In this document: positions 1-9,014 of the stretch, piece by piece
Layout of the letters: the number at the start of each line of letters is the position of its first letter
Position numbering within the stretch: position 1 is the first letter of the stretch
Assembly: GCA_032115775.1 (NCBI GenBank)
Contig: JAUMBL010000003.1
Coordinates: 1-64,000 of the forward strand
Length of the DNA stretch: 64,000 nucleotides
Origin: M3007 sp032115775
Lineage (GTDB): Bacteria; Bacteroidota; Bacteroidia; Chitinophagales; Saprospiraceae
Direction of reading: 5' to 3'
Notes under the pieces: generated by a model
Seen by the model: only the letters and a program-made list of their open reading frames with translations
The model's database searches: none
What the model was told of the DNA's origin: nothing
Made by a program: the position numbers and the translations under genes

Positions 1-1239
1 CAGATTGATTGCGTGATCGTGGATTTGTATCCGTTTGAAGACACCGTCGCGTCCGGCGCCGACGAGCAGGCGATTATCGAAAAAATTGACATCGGCGGCG
101 TTTCCCTGATTCGCGCAGCCGCCAAAAATCACCGCGACGTGGCGGTGGTAGCCTCTCAACAAACCTATCCGCATTTCCTGGAACTACTGCAAGAAAAAGA
201 CGGCGTGCTGGACTTGGCCGACCGCCGCGCGCTCGCGCGCAAGGCCTTCGACGTGACCGCGCACTACGATACCGCGATTGCAACCTGGTTCAACCGGGGA
301 ACCGGCGCGCTGCCCGTTCAATTCGCCGGCCTCCCGGAAATGACGCTCCGATACGGCGAAAATCCGCACCAATCCGGCACGTTTCATGGCGATCTCGAAC
401 AAATATTCGACAAAATCGGCGGCAAAGCCATTTCCTACAATAACCTCGTGGACATAGACGCGGCCGTACAGCTCATCCGGGAGTTCCAGGACGGTGCGCC
501 CACGTTCGCCATCCTCAAGCACACCAATGCCTGCGGCGTAGCGCGTCGCAGCACCCTGTTGGCGGCCTGGCAGGCCGCGCTCGCCTGCGATCCGGTGTCC
601 GCTTTCGGCGGCATCTTCATCACCAACGCCCCAATAGACGCAGAAACGGCTCGGGAAATCAACAAACTCTTTTACGAGGTGCTGATCGCACCGGATTTTT
701 CGCCCGAGGCCTTGGAATTACTCGCGAAAAAGGAACAGCGTATTTTGCTAAAAATCAAATCGTTCGATCTGCCCCAACGCACGTTCCGCAGCCTGCTCAA
801 CGGCGTAATTGCCCAGGACGCCGACTTCAAAGTCGAAACCGCCCCGGACCTGAAACCGGCCACCAATCGAACGCCGACATCCGATGAGACCACGCAATTA
901 CTGTTTGCAATCAAATGCTGCAAACATCTGAAATCCAACGCGATCGCCCTGGTCAAGAACGAACAGCTCATCGGAATGGGCTGCGGACAGCCCTCCCGCG
1001 TGGACGCCCTGCGTCAGGCAATCCAAAAAGCCCGCGCTTTCGGCTTCGATACCCAGGGCGCCGTCATGGCCTCCGATGCCTTCTTCCCCTTTCCCGATTG
1101 CGTCGAGATCGGCCACGAAGCCGGCATCACGGCGATCGTCCAACCCGGCGGCTCCATCAAAGACCAGGACAGCATCGCCGCCGCCAACCAGTTTGAGGTG
1201 GCGATGGTGATGACGGGGTTCCGGCATTTTCGGCATTAG
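1..1239 (+). CDS. purH: Bifunctional AICAR formyltransferase / IMP cyclohydrolase, 3' part (5' end outside the window)
   Basis: PurH catalyses the last two steps of de novo IMP synthesis: 10-formyl-THF-dependent formylation of AICAR, then ring closure to IMP. The reading frame is open from base 1, so about 100 N-terminal residues lie upstream of the window. Seen are the end of the MGS-like cyclohydrolase domain (VIVDLYPFEDTVASGA, then GGVSLIRAAAKN) and the whole transformylase domain, with LRYGENPHQ, KHTNACGVA, DPVSAFGGI, GCGQPSRVDA, ASDAFFPFPD and the C-terminal QPGGSIKDQDSI...RHFRH. The C-terminus matches the normal family end, so the 3' side is intact. FolD, which supplies the C1-folate pool, and PurM (a pathway enzyme) are elsewhere in the window, so the pathway is scattered rather than in one operon. 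Confidence 0.97.
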   Translation, partial: QIDCVIVDLYPFEDTVASGADEQAIIEKIDIGGVSLIRAAAKNHRDVAVVASQQTYPHFLELLQEKDGVLDLADRRALARKAFDVTAHYDTAIATWFNRGTGALPVQFAGLPEMTLRYGENPHQSGTFHGDLEQIFDKIGGKAISYNNLVDIDAAVQLIREFQDGAPTFAILKHTNACGVARRSTLLAAWQAALACDPVSAFGGIFITNAPIDAETAREINKLFYEVLIAPDFSPEALELLAKKEQRILLKIKSFDLPQRTFRSLLNGVIAQDADFKVETAPDLKPATNRTPTSDETTQLLFAIKCCKHLKSNAIALVKNEQLIGMGCGQPSRVDALRQAIQKARAFGFDTQGAVMASDAFFPFPDCVEIGHEAGITAIVQPGGSIKDQDSIAAANQFEVAMVMTGFRHFRH

Positions 1240-1245
1240 GGGGAG

Positions 1246-1280
1246 GTGTTTTTGGGCTCACTGTCCAACCCCAAAAACAC
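1246..1280. terminator. Probable bidirectional terminator between purH and the converging membrane-protein gene
   Basis: An 11 bp perfect stem (GTGTTTTTGGG at 1246-1256, CCCAAAAACAC at 1270-1280) lies 7 bases after the purH stop and 12 bases before the end of the converging gene. A run of five T or A lies inside each arm rather than after the stem, so the terminator role is inferred mainly from position between convergent genes. Confidence 0.5.
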
Positions 1281-1291
1281 TATCCCCAACC

Positions 1292-2554
1292 TCACCCCAC
1301 CCCCAAAATCAACAAATACCCCACCGCGCACGCCAACACGCCCCCAAACCCCCAACTCAATAAAGGCCGCAAATCCCGATGGCCGCGCAAAAGGGTCGCA
1401 ATAAACTTAAATGCCGTGTTGGAGATCATAGCCAAGAGTACCATGTCGGCGGCGGTGGCCAGATAGTCCACTTTGGCCCACTTCGCCGTGCTGATGGTGA
1501 TCGCATCTATATCCGCGACGCCGGCTATCAGCGCAGAAAGATAGGATCCGGAATCGCCCATCCAGTCCCGCGCATAGTAAATCATAAAACTGACCGCGAT
1601 GTACAAGGCGGCAAAAAATAGCGCGCCGGCGATATCCAACGGATTACCCAGGGGTATGGCTTCCATCTTGCCGCCCCGCGCACTTCCGCGCAAAAAATAC
1701 CAAACCTGACCGAGGGTCAGCAAAAACAACAGGCCGCAGGGCAGCGCCATCCGCCAGGCTAAACCAGGATTGAACAAAAAACAAAAAAACAACACGCGGA
1801 CGTACATCACCGAGGACGATAGCAGGATGCCGGCGCCCAGCGGCCGCGCTAACTCCGGGGTCTCCCGACTGCGCGCAGCAAATACCCAGGCCACCATCGT
1901 GCTGGAGTACAAGCCGCCTAATACCGCGCTGAATAAAATACCCCGTCGCGCGCCCGCGAATTTCAAGGCCAAATACCCCGCAAAACCGATGCTGGATACG
2001 ATCACTACGATCCAGCCCAGACTTCGGTAATTGATCAAATCGCCGGGGCCAAACGCCTGATCGGGCAGTATCGGCAGCAGCAGGAGGGTCAGTACGGCGA
2101 ATTTTACAAAAGCCATCAGCTCTTTCTCCGTGATCTGCGCGACAAACCAGTGCAACTCCTCCTTGAGCGACAAGAGCGCAGTCACTAATACCGTGGCGGC
2201 CAAGGCTTCCAATTCGTAGCCGTAGGCAATCAGGGCGCCAAAGGCAAAAATGATCAACAACGACAACTCGGTGGTCAGCCCGTATTTTCCCGCGCCAGCC
2301 TGCACAAAATAGGCCACGGTCGCTAATGCAAATATGCCTGCCAGTGAAACGGGTAATAACCACGCAGTGTGATGAATGCTCAAATAGGCTACGACAAAAC
2401 CTAAAATGGCCAACAGCGGAAAGGTACGCAGACCCGCCATGTGGCCTTTTTCCGATTTGGTGTTAAACTCCCGCTCCAAACCGATAATCAGGCCGACGCC
2501 GGTCGCCAAAAGCAGGCCGCGGAGAAAGGGAGAAAGAAAATCGAGCCAGGGCAT
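1292..2554 (-). CDS. MgtC/SapB-type N-terminus with DUF4010 domain, integral membrane protein
   Basis: A 420-residue polytopic membrane protein with roughly ten hydrophobic segments. The N-terminus has the MgtC/SapB-like signature (GLIIGLEREF followed by GLRTFPLLAILG), and the C-terminal half matches the DUF4010 pattern (ALIAGVADIDAITIS, then an AMISNTAFKF-like segment). Such proteins are widespread in Bacteroidota. A role in ion or small-solute transport is often suggested but no substrate is established, so none is assigned here. It is the last gene of a minus-strand group with the NAPRT-like gene (75-base gap). Family assignment is confident; function is unknown. Confidence 0.8.
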   Translation of the reverse strand: MPWLDFLSPFLRGLLLATGVGLIIGLEREFNTKSEKGHMAGLRTFPLLAILGFVVAYLSIHHTAWLLPVSLAGIFALATVAYFVQAGAGKYGLTTELSLLIIFAFGALIAYGYELEALAATVLVTALLSLKEELHWFVAQITEKELMAFVKFAVLTLLLLPILPDQAFGPGDLINYRSLGWIVVIVSSIGFAGYLALKFAGARRGILFSAVLGGLYSSTMVAWVFAARSRETPELARPLGAGILLSSSVMYVRVLFFCFLFNPGLAWRMALPCGLLFLLTLGQVWYFLRGSARGGKMEAIPLGNPLDIAGALFFAALYIAVSFMIYYARDWMGDSGSYLSALIAGVADIDAITISTAKWAKVDYLATAADMVLLAMISNTAFKFIATLLRGHRDLRPLLSWGFGGVLACAVGYLLILGVG

Positions 2555-2629
2555 GTGGAATTGCGGATTTTGGATAAATTATTCTTTGCAGGGAGGCGCG
2601 ATGCGGTATCGCGTTCGCTTCTCTGCGCT

Positions 2630-3613
2630 TCAACTCGTTCGGTATCCGTGCGGATATTCCTCCAGTTTGCCAAGGTGAAACGCCTCGAGCTGCTTCAGGG
2701 CTCGTTGGCGCAGATAACCCAGTCTGGGCAGGGGCATCACGGGGACGCCTCTGGTCAGCGCAGGTTGGTACACATTCTGGAATCGGGTGAATTTCAAGGT
2801 CTTGACGCGGTGGGTGCGCAAGTCATGAATGTGCGCGCTTGTTCGGCTGACGCTGGCCTGTTCTTCCATTTTGTCCGTAAGCCAGATATCGCCGAGCGCG
2901 TGATTACCTTTATAGACCCGTCGGATTTGCGTGAGCACCGGTTCGGGCGTATCCTGCAAAGGCCCCTGGGCGGCGCGCCATTTGCAAAGCAGGCCTTCTG
3001 TTTGATCGGGCGGGCGGCTGGGCTCGCGGATGGTTGCCAGGATGTCGTCCGCCAGGGCGCCGCCGATATATTCGGCGCGGATTTTCCAGGCATCGGGATA
3101 AAATCCGCCAGGCGGCGCAAGGGGCGTATCCTCTTCTACCCAATCGCCGCGTTTCCAGCGCTCGGCTGCTACCCGGGTCGCCCACTGACTGGAGCGCCAC
3201 ACCAGCCAGCGCAAGGCGGATTCCATGAGTAAAATCTGGGCGTAGGGCCCGCGAATGATCGCCAGCGGCTCGTTGGGAAGGAGCAACATGCCCTCCGGGG
3301 GGGCGAGCAGGTGTACCCGCAGGCGCAGGCGTTGCAAATAATTGAGAAAACTTTCGTCAAATAGCGCGCGCCCATGTTCGTCGCACCGCCGGCTCAAACG
3401 CTGAATTACCTCGGGTGTAAACTGAAAGCGGCGAAGATGCTCCGCCAGCAATCCCACCCCGCAAGAGATGGCAAAAGGCCGATCGGTGTGATAAAGCAGG
3501 TGAAAAACGCTGTCTTCGTTGTAGGAGCCGTCGCGCCAGGCCTGCATGGCGGCAAAGGCGGGCGACAGGTCGGCCAGCCAATCAAAAGTACTATCGGAAA
3601 TTGTCTCAGGCAT
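2630..3613 (-). CDS. Nicotinate phosphoribosyltransferase-like protein lacking a recognisable catalytic core
   Basis: The first ~150 residues follow the NAPRTase N-terminal domain: a PFAISCGVGLLAEHL-like segment, FLNYLQRLRL, EGMLLLPNEPL, GPYAQILLMES, then an ATRVA-like segment. The last ~60 residues resemble the family C-terminus (NVYQPALTRG followed by ...RQRALKQL...). Between them the family normally has a barrel with an R-x-DSGD motif, a phosphorylated His and PRPP-binding glycines; here I see only about 120 residues without those motifs (one IGG at a plausible place). Total length is 327 residues against about 390-490 for active enzymes. The start at 3613 is preferred because it lies 13 bases past the upstream stop; the longer frame (to 3679) overlaps that gene and adds a Cys-rich, unlikely N-terminus. 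It may be a non-catalytic or repurposed paralogue; no enzymatic function should be assumed. Confidence 0.65.
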   Translation of the reverse strand: MPETISDSTFDWLADLSPAFAAMQAWRDGSYNEDSVFHLLYHTDRPFAISCGVGLLAEHLRRFQFTPEVIQRLSRRCDEHGRALFDESFLNYLQRLRLRVHLLAPPEGMLLLPNEPLAIIRGPYAQILLMESALRWLVWRSSQWATRVAAERWKRGDWVEEDTPLAPPGGFYPDAWKIRAEYIGGALADDILATIREPSRPPDQTEGLLCKWRAAQGPLQDTPEPVLTQIRRVYKGNHALGDIWLTDKMEEQASVSRTSAHIHDLRTHRVKTLKFTRFQNVYQPALTRGVPVMPLPRLGYLRQRALKQLEAFHLGKLEEYPHGYRTS

Positions 3614-3626
3614 ACAGCATATCGGA

Positions 3627-4847
3627 TTACAGAGACCGCCTGCTACTTTGCGGTCCGAACAGGTTATAACCGACGGCAAAGAAAATCAAATTACCGCCGA
3701 GGGCATTATTTTTTCGGTCAAAGTTTAATTTTGAATAGCCGAATCGCAGCCGAACGCCGTGGTAGCCGGCGGTGGTCGCCATCGGAGCGCCTTGCGCATC
3801 CTTGAACGAAAACTTGAGATCGGTGGTCAGCGCGGCCGTCAGCGAAAGCGCCGTGAAGTAAAAATTATCGTAGTACGCCGGATAGGGATCGGCTTCGTCC
3901 GCTGCCGAAGGCGGGTTTAAAAAACAGACCCCGACTCCGACGGTGGGGAACATCCGAAGGCGATCCTGATCCACCAGATCCCGCCCGATTTCCAGCCCGA
4001 GGTTGAGCGAACGCGCCGGATCGTTTTCCGGCCAGGTAAAATTATTGGCCTGAATCGGGCGCGCCAGCTGCTGCCGGCCGAAAACGCTGCGCGCTTGTAC
4101 CGTCCAGTGTTTTTTCCAGTAGGTAAATCCAAATTGGAAGCCGAATTGCGGCGTCAGGCTGCGCGCCAATTGATCGGTCCAATTGCCGTACGAAAAAGCA
4201 AGATCAACCCCCAGCGCATAGGCGCCGGGTTTTTTGCCGTCGTACATATATGCACGGATGTAATCGCGGAAACGGGAGCCCGGATATTGCGTTACGAAAT
4301 CTTCCAGTTTTTTATCCTGTTCCTGCCGGGCTGTTTCGTCCGCCGCGGTGCGCAGTAAAAATTCGAGGTGCAGCAGGGCAAAGAGCCGATCCTCCGTACT
4401 TAAATCGCTCCGACTGATGCGCTCGAATAGTTCGAAGCGTTTCGCGTACAACATATTGTCTATCAACTCGAACAGGCTGTCCTGTGGCGGGCCGGCCAGC
4501 CAGCCCTCGGGCATCTTGCGGCTTGTGTAGCCTGCCACCTCCCCCAGGAGTTGCGGGTATCGCCCCAGCCAGTGGTAGAGTAGCCAGCGTTCATCCCAAA
4601 GGGTGGCGGCGAAAGCGTCGTTTCCTGCGCGCCCAAGAGAATCCAGCCAAAAACCGACGCCGGCACTGTCTTGTCGCAAAAAGGCCACACGCAGTTCAAT
4701 CCGGCCCGCTTGGATCTCCTCCAGGCGGTCGCCGGGCTTGATTTTTTCCGCCCCGGCGGGCGGGAGGGTATCGGTTTGGGCCTTTGCACTGCCCCATACC
4801 CCCAGCATGACCAAGCTGTAAAACGAAAGTTGAATGATTGCGCGCAT
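3627..4847 (-). CDS. Secreted protein, helical N-terminal half and outer-membrane-barrel-like C-terminal half, unknown function
   Basis: A 406-residue protein starting at 4847 with a clear signal peptide (MRAIIQLSFYSLVMLGVWG, cleavage after SAKA-QT). Residues ~30-200 are charged and mostly helical in appearance. From about residue 200 to the end, alternating aromatic strands appear (FGFQFGFTYWKKHW, the RMFPTVGVGVCF segment, YYDNFYFTALSLTAAL, GVRLRFGYSKLNF) ending near FFAVGYNLFG, which resembles a small outer-membrane barrel. The stop of dapF and this start overlap by one base (TAATG), so translation is probably coupled to dapF. No family recognised. Confidence 0.65.
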   Translation of the reverse strand: MRAIIQLSFYSLVMLGVWGSAKAQTDTLPPAGAEKIKPGDRLEEIQAGRIELRVAFLRQDSAGVGFWLDSLGRAGNDAFAATLWDERWLLYHWLGRYPQLLGEVAGYTSRKMPEGWLAGPPQDSLFELIDNMLYAKRFELFERISRSDLSTEDRLFALLHLEFLLRTAADETARQEQDKKLEDFVTQYPGSRFRDYIRAYMYDGKKPGAYALGVDLAFSYGNWTDQLARSLTPQFGFQFGFTYWKKHWTVQARSVFGRQQLARPIQANNFTWPENDPARSLNLGLEIGRDLVDQDRLRMFPTVGVGVCFLNPPSAADEADPYPAYYDNFYFTALSLTAALTTDLKFSFKDAQGAPMATTAGYHGVRLRFGYSKLNFDRKNNALGGNLIFFAVGYNLFGPQSSRRSL

Positions 4848-5650
4848 TACAAGGAAATTTGTCCGTGAAAAACACATTTTGCCGGCCCGCAAAGCCAGAT
4901 ATCAGTGAACCCACCACTGGCGGTCCGCCGGAAGCGCACGGAAAGATAGCCACCCAGCGTGCGCACGGGTATCTCGGCGGATCCCTCTGGAAATGCTTCG
5001 CGCAGGGCGAAAGCCAGCGCGGCAGCGGTGACGCCGGTGCCACAGGCGAGGGTTTCATCCTCGACACCGCGTTCGTAGGTGCGGATAAGCAAGCAGCCGG
5101 CCGCGCATTCGACGAGGTTGACATTGATGCCCTCTGCGCGGAATTCCGCGTTGTAGCGCACCGCGCGGCCTTCGGATAGGAGATCAGCCGATTCGACGGA
5201 CGGGGTGAAGCGGACGAAATGGGGCGAACCGGTGTTCAGGACAAAATCGTCCTGCCGCCGCTGGATCAGCTGCACATCGCCCATTTTCAATTCAATCCAA
5301 TATTCGCCGTCCGTTTTTTGTTGCAGTACGGCTTCGTGGGGGCCGTCGGCGGCGAGGAAGCGGAACCGATCGCCTGCCATCCCCAGGTCTTTGGCAAAGG
5401 CGGCCAGGCAACGGCCGCCGTTGCCGCACATCGTGCTTTCCCGGCCGTCGGAATTGAAGTACGCCATGGCAAAATCGTAGCCTGCATGCGATTCGAGCAG
5501 AATCAGCCCGTCGGCGCCGATACCAAAATGGCGGTCGCACAAGCGCTCGATCAGCGCCTGGTCATTGGATTTCAACCACTGCTGCCGGCGCTGGTCAATC
5601 AGAATAAAATCGTTGCCCGCCCCTTGGTATTTGTGAAATGTCAGGTTCAT
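4847..5650 (-). CDS. dapF: Diaminopimelate epimerase
   Basis: DapF interconverts LL- and meso-diaminopimelate for lysine and peptidoglycan synthesis, without a cofactor, using two cysteines. Both are present: Cys75 in ESTMCGNGGRC and Cys203 in LACGTGV; the substrate-binding N-terminus FHKYQGAGNDF is also intact. Starting at 5650 (MNLTFHKYQG) gives 267 residues, the usual length; an in-frame start six codons upstream adds MAYFAS and is less likely. It leads the minus-strand group with the secreted-protein gene, overlapped by one base (TAATG). Confidence 0.97.
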   Translation of the reverse strand: MNLTFHKYQGAGNDFILIDQRRQQWLKSNDQALIERLCDRHFGIGADGLILLESHAGYDFAMAYFNSDGRESTMCGNGGRCLAAFAKDLGMAGDRFRFLAADGPHEAVLQQKTDGEYWIELKMGDVQLIQRRQDDFVLNTGSPHFVRFTPSVESADLLSEGRAVRYNAEFRAEGINVNLVECAAGCLLIRTYERGVEDETLACGTGVTAAALAFALREAFPEGSAEIPVRTLGGYLSVRFRRTASGGFTDIWLCGPAKCVFHGQISL

Positions 5651-5875
5651 GGAGGCAAAATAAGCCAATAAAGACGAAACGATGGAAAAAGAAAATGCAA
5701 TTTTTTCAGGCTGTCGGAAGCGCCTCCAACTGCTTCCCGCGTTACTATTTTGTTAAAGTGCCGCTCGTCGCTGCCACAAATTTGTTTTTTTGTTGTTTTA
5801 TACGCAATTTGTCGGCGTTTTGATGAAGCTGCAGTCTGGCTATTTTTGGCGTTTTCAACCCATTTTGTCCTGTCC

Positions 5876-7312
5876 ATGAATAAATACCTCCAACTCACGC
5901 TGGTTGCTTTCGCCAGTTCGCTGTGTTCTTTTTTCTTGTTTTATCAATTTGGATCCGTTCCCAAAGTACGATGGGTAGAGGACGAATCCGGCGCCGCGCG
6001 CTATGCCGGCCTGGTAGATCGGCTTTTCCAGGCCCGCTCGAACAGCGATTTTGTCTCAGCCGCGCCGACCAGTTTTACCGATGCGGCAGATATCGCCACG
6101 CCGGCCGTGGTGAATATCCGAGCCTTACAGCAAACGGGCGGCGGGATTTGGAGCCGCAGCGCGCCGTCCGGCTCTTCCGGCTCGGGCGTGATCCTCAGCC
6201 CCAACGGCTATGTGGTCACCAATCGCCACGTGGTGGAAAATAGTACGGAAATTCGCGTCACGCTGGCCGATAAGCGCAGCTTTTACGCCGAACTCATCGG
6301 CGCCGACCCATCCACAGACATCGCGCTGCTGAAAATAGACGAAGTAGGCCTGCCTTTTCTGCTGTTTGGAAACAGCGATTCCGTGCGGGTCGGCGAATGG
6401 GTGCTCGCCGTAGGCAATCCGTTTAACCTGGAAAGCACGGTGACGGCAGGGATCGTCAGCGCCAAAGGCCGCAATATCAATATCCTCGGCGGCGGCGCCA
6501 GCATCGAGTCGTTTATTCAGACGGATGCAGCCGTCAATCCCGGCAACAGCGGCGGCGCGCTGGTCAATACGGCCGGCGAACTCATCGGCATCAATACGGC
6601 AATCATCACGGAAACGGGCAGCTATGAAGGCTATTCCTTCGCAGTACCCTCGAATCTGGTGCAAAAAATTATCCGCGATCTCCGCGAATTCGGTCGGGTT
6701 CAACGGGCCTTTCTCGGTGTTGGAATCGAAGACCTCGACAGTGAAACGGCTCGGACGGTAGGCCTCCCCAACGCGGAAGGCGTTTATATCAACCGCATCA
6801 CGCCCGGCAGCGCCGCGGCGGACGCCGGCCTGCAATCGGGAGACGTCATCATAAGCGTCAACAATGTCCGGGTTCGCAGCACGCCGGAACTGCAGGAGTA
6901 TATCGGGCGATTGCGGCCGGGCGATCAAATCAATCTCGACTACTGGCGCAGAGGCGCCAAACAACGCGCAAGCCTGCTGCTGAAAGACGCCCGAAATTCC
7001 ACAAGTATCGCGCGGTTGCAGGGCGATGAACTCCGCAGTGCGCTGGGTTTCGAACTCCGCGACCTGAACGGCGAAGAGGAGCGCCGAATGGGGCTCAACG
7101 GCGCGCTGGTGACCGCCATCCAACGCGGCAGCGTGGTGTACGACACGAATATGCAGCCCGGTTTTGTGGTTATCTCCGTGAACGGGAAACGGGTGACTAG
7201 CGCCGCAGAAACGATTGAAGCGATCCGAGATGCCGTGAACAGCGTGATTCTCGACGGTTATTACGAGGGCGAAGAGGATTTGTACTCCTACCGCTTCCGC
7301 AAACGGGAATAA
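5876..7312 (+). CDS. HtrA/Deg-family periplasmic serine protease with two PDZ domains
   Basis: Envelope protein-quality-control protease. The 478-residue product has an N-terminal hydrophobic segment (residues 5-25, signal anchor or signal peptide), then a trypsin-like domain with the full catalytic triad: His118 (TNRHVV), Asp148 (DPSTDIALLKI) and Ser225 (NPGNSGGAL). PDZ1 covers about 290-385 (starting near the AFLGVGI segment), and a degenerate PDZ2 about 390-475 (LGFELRDL...MQPGFVVISVNGKRV). Length is normal for the DegQ/DegP class. The start at 5876 is chosen because it directly precedes the hydrophobic segment; a longer frame to 5750 would add 42 unlikely residues. The small P-loop gene follows after 5 bases. 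Confidence 0.95.
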   Translation: MNKYLQLTLVAFASSLCSFFLFYQFGSVPKVRWVEDESGAARYAGLVDRLFQARSNSDFVSAAPTSFTDAADIATPAVVNIRALQQTGGGIWSRSAPSGSSGSGVILSPNGYVVTNRHVVENSTEIRVTLADKRSFYAELIGADPSTDIALLKIDEVGLPFLLFGNSDSVRVGEWVLAVGNPFNLESTVTAGIVSAKGRNINILGGGASIESFIQTDAAVNPGNSGGALVNTAGELIGINTAIITETGSYEGYSFAVPSNLVQKIIRDLREFGRVQRAFLGVGIEDLDSETARTVGLPNAEGVYINRITPGSAAADAGLQSGDVIISVNNVRVRSTPELQEYIGRLRPGDQINLDYWRRGAKQRASLLLKDARNSTSIARLQGDELRSALGFELRDLNGEEERRMGLNGALVTAIQRGSVVYDTNMQPGFVVISVNGKRVTSAAETIEAIRDAVNSVILDGYYEGEEDLYSYRFRKRE

Positions 7313-7317
7313 CCGAT

Positions 7318-7860
7318 ATGTTTTCTTATAAAAAAGTTCACCTCTTCGGCGCGCCCGGCGCCGGGGTCAGTACGCTGGGCCGGGCACTGGCCAACCGCCT
7401 AGGGTGCGCGCACCTGGATGTGGATGATTACTACTGGTTCACTTCCGATCCCCTGCCCTATAAACGCAAGCGCAATCCCGATCACCGACGCAGTTTGCTT
7501 TCGACAGACCTCGAGCGGCATCCCGCTTGGGTGCTGAGCGGTGCGCTCTGCGGCTGGGGCGATTGCTTTATTCCGCAATTTGATTTGGTCGTTTTTTGCC
7601 GACTGGATGTCGAAACCCGACTCCAACGGATCGCTGCTCGGGAAAGTTTGCGTTACGGCGATCAGATATTACCCGGCGGCGCGCTGCATGCCGTGTATGA
7701 AAAATTTTGTCAGTGGGCCGCAGCATATCCCACTTCGGAGGGCAACATACGCTCCCTCAAAGCCGAAATGAACTGGCTGACAGGATTAAATCAACCCGTG
7801 ATCGTCCTGGATATGGACGCGCCGACCGCCGCGCTGGCCACCCGGGTATTGGGCGCCTGA
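7318..7860 (+). CDS. Small P-loop NTPase, adenylate-kinase-like
   Basis: A 180-residue protein with a Walker A motif GAPGAGVST near residues 11-19 and an LVVFCRLDVETRLQRI segment typical of the AAA/adenylate-kinase-like (FlaR/topology-modulation) family, whose members are annotated as nucleotide or small-molecule kinases but mostly lack biochemical proof. A DVDDYYW segment near residue 35 is the usual acidic substrate-site position. It begins 5 bases after htrA and is probably co-transcribed. Substrate unknown. Confidence 0.75.
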   Translation: MFSYKKVHLFGAPGAGVSTLGRALANRLGCAHLDVDDYYWFTSDPLPYKRKRNPDHRRSLLSTDLERHPAWVLSGALCGWGDCFIPQFDLVVFCRLDVETRLQRIAARESLRYGDQILPGGALHAVYEKFCQWAAAYPTSEGNIRSLKAEMNWLTGLNQPVIVLDMDAPTAALATRVLGA

Positions 7861-7886
7861 GGGGGCGTGTCCATGGCGAACGGTAT

Positions 7887-8999
7887 TTATCGGGCGCAGG
7901 GAATGGTGTCCAGGGTCACGCGATCTTTTTTAAAAGGATGCACGCGCAGCCGGAGGATACCGCCCTTGTTTTTCTCCTCCAGGCAATCGCACCAATATTG
8001 CCCCAATTTTCGCATCGCGAACGCGCTGTTGAATGCAGGCGTATGCAAGTCGGCCATCGCCCAGTCGTCAAGCAGCAGTTTGCTTTTCCGATCGTACGCA
8101 TATTCGCTCCAGATTGGATTGAGTCGGTCGCATACGAGCCCTTGTTCCACATACAGATTCCATTCCGGTTGCGTATTGCTGTACATCGTCCAGGCCATGG
8201 CGCGCGGCGCCCAGCCGAGGGTTGATAAAAGCGGCGCAATCCAAATCCAGATCGTCAGGAAGAAAGCCGGCAGGCGCCGCGGCAGAGGAGTGGCGGCAGG
8301 GTGCCGGAAAACAGCCCAGACCAAGGCCGTCATCGCCAGATTCCAGGGGAGGACGACCGCGTTCCAGTTTAGGCCTAGCGGACTGATTGCCAGGATGATC
8401 CATCCGTGAAATACCCAACAGACAATTTTTGCCGGCTGGCGCGTGCGCGTCCACAACAGCCCCAGGCCGATGAGCGTCTCCAATGCGGCGGTTACATAAC
8501 CCAGCGCAGGGAACTGCCCGAGCGGCTTACTCCACGAAAAAGCCTGACAAAACCAGGCAAAGTTGTCTTCCGCAAAATACGGCGTACATTTCCAAATGCC
8601 CCCCCAAACATAGACCGCGGCGATCGCCCATTGCTGCCCTTTGAGCGCCTCGGCCGGATCGAGCAGGCTGAACGTCCAAAGCGCCAAATACAAATACAAC
8701 CAGGGCTGTAATCGGTTGAGATCCAAGAGCGCCAGTAAGGTAAACCAGACGATAACCCCCAGGATAATCGGCCGCGCGGCAGGTTTCCAAAGCAGAAACA
8801 GCAGCAATATCAAACCGATACCTGCGAGTGCCGAGCCACTTGCATCCTCCGGCAGTCCCGGCGCGCCCCACAGCGGAATTTGTGGGAAAGTGCGGTTTGA
8901 CCCCGACCAAAGCGGCCAGGAGCCCGCTATTTGCGCCAGCAGCGCCAACGCGCTGATCCTGTTTACCCAGTCTCGGAGAGATAATTCGGTCTGTAACAA
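7887..8999 (-). CDS. Polytopic membrane protein of unknown function (TTG start)
   Basis: A 370-residue protein with about eight to nine hydrophobic segments up to residue ~265 and a soluble C-terminal tail of about 100 residues rich in Trp, Lys and Cys (residues ~270-370). The layout loosely recalls HTTM/gamma-carboxylase-like membrane domains but I see no diagnostic motif. The only start near the beginning is TTG at 8999; it lies in the same frame as the preceding gene, 15 bases beyond that gene's TAA, with five sense codons between. Translation by coupling to the upstream gene is therefore likely. Confidence 0.6.
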   Translation of the reverse strand: MLQTELSLRDWVNRISALALLAQIAGSWPLWSGSNRTFPQIPLWGAPGLPEDASGSALAGIGLILLLFLLWKPAARPIILGVIVWFTLLALLDLNRLQPWLYLYLALWTFSLLDPAEALKGQQWAIAAVYVWGGIWKCTPYFAEDNFAWFCQAFSWSKPLGQFPALGYVTAALETLIGLGLLWTRTRQPAKIVCWVFHGWIILAISPLGLNWNAVVLPWNLAMTALVWAVFRHPAATPLPRRLPAFFLTIWIWIAPLLSTLGWAPRAMAWTMYSNTQPEWNLYVEQGLVCDRLNPIWSEYAYDRKSKLLLDDWAMADLHTPAFNSAFAMRKLGQYWCDCLEEKNKGGILRLRVHPFKKDRVTLDTIPCAR

Positions 9000-9014
9000 C
9001 TTTGTGCGGATTTC

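Noticed and set aside
2630..3679. Longer N-terminus of the NAPRT-like gene starting at 3679
   Set aside because: It overlaps the upstream gene and adds a Cys-rich stretch unlike the family; the start at 3613 fits gene spacing better.
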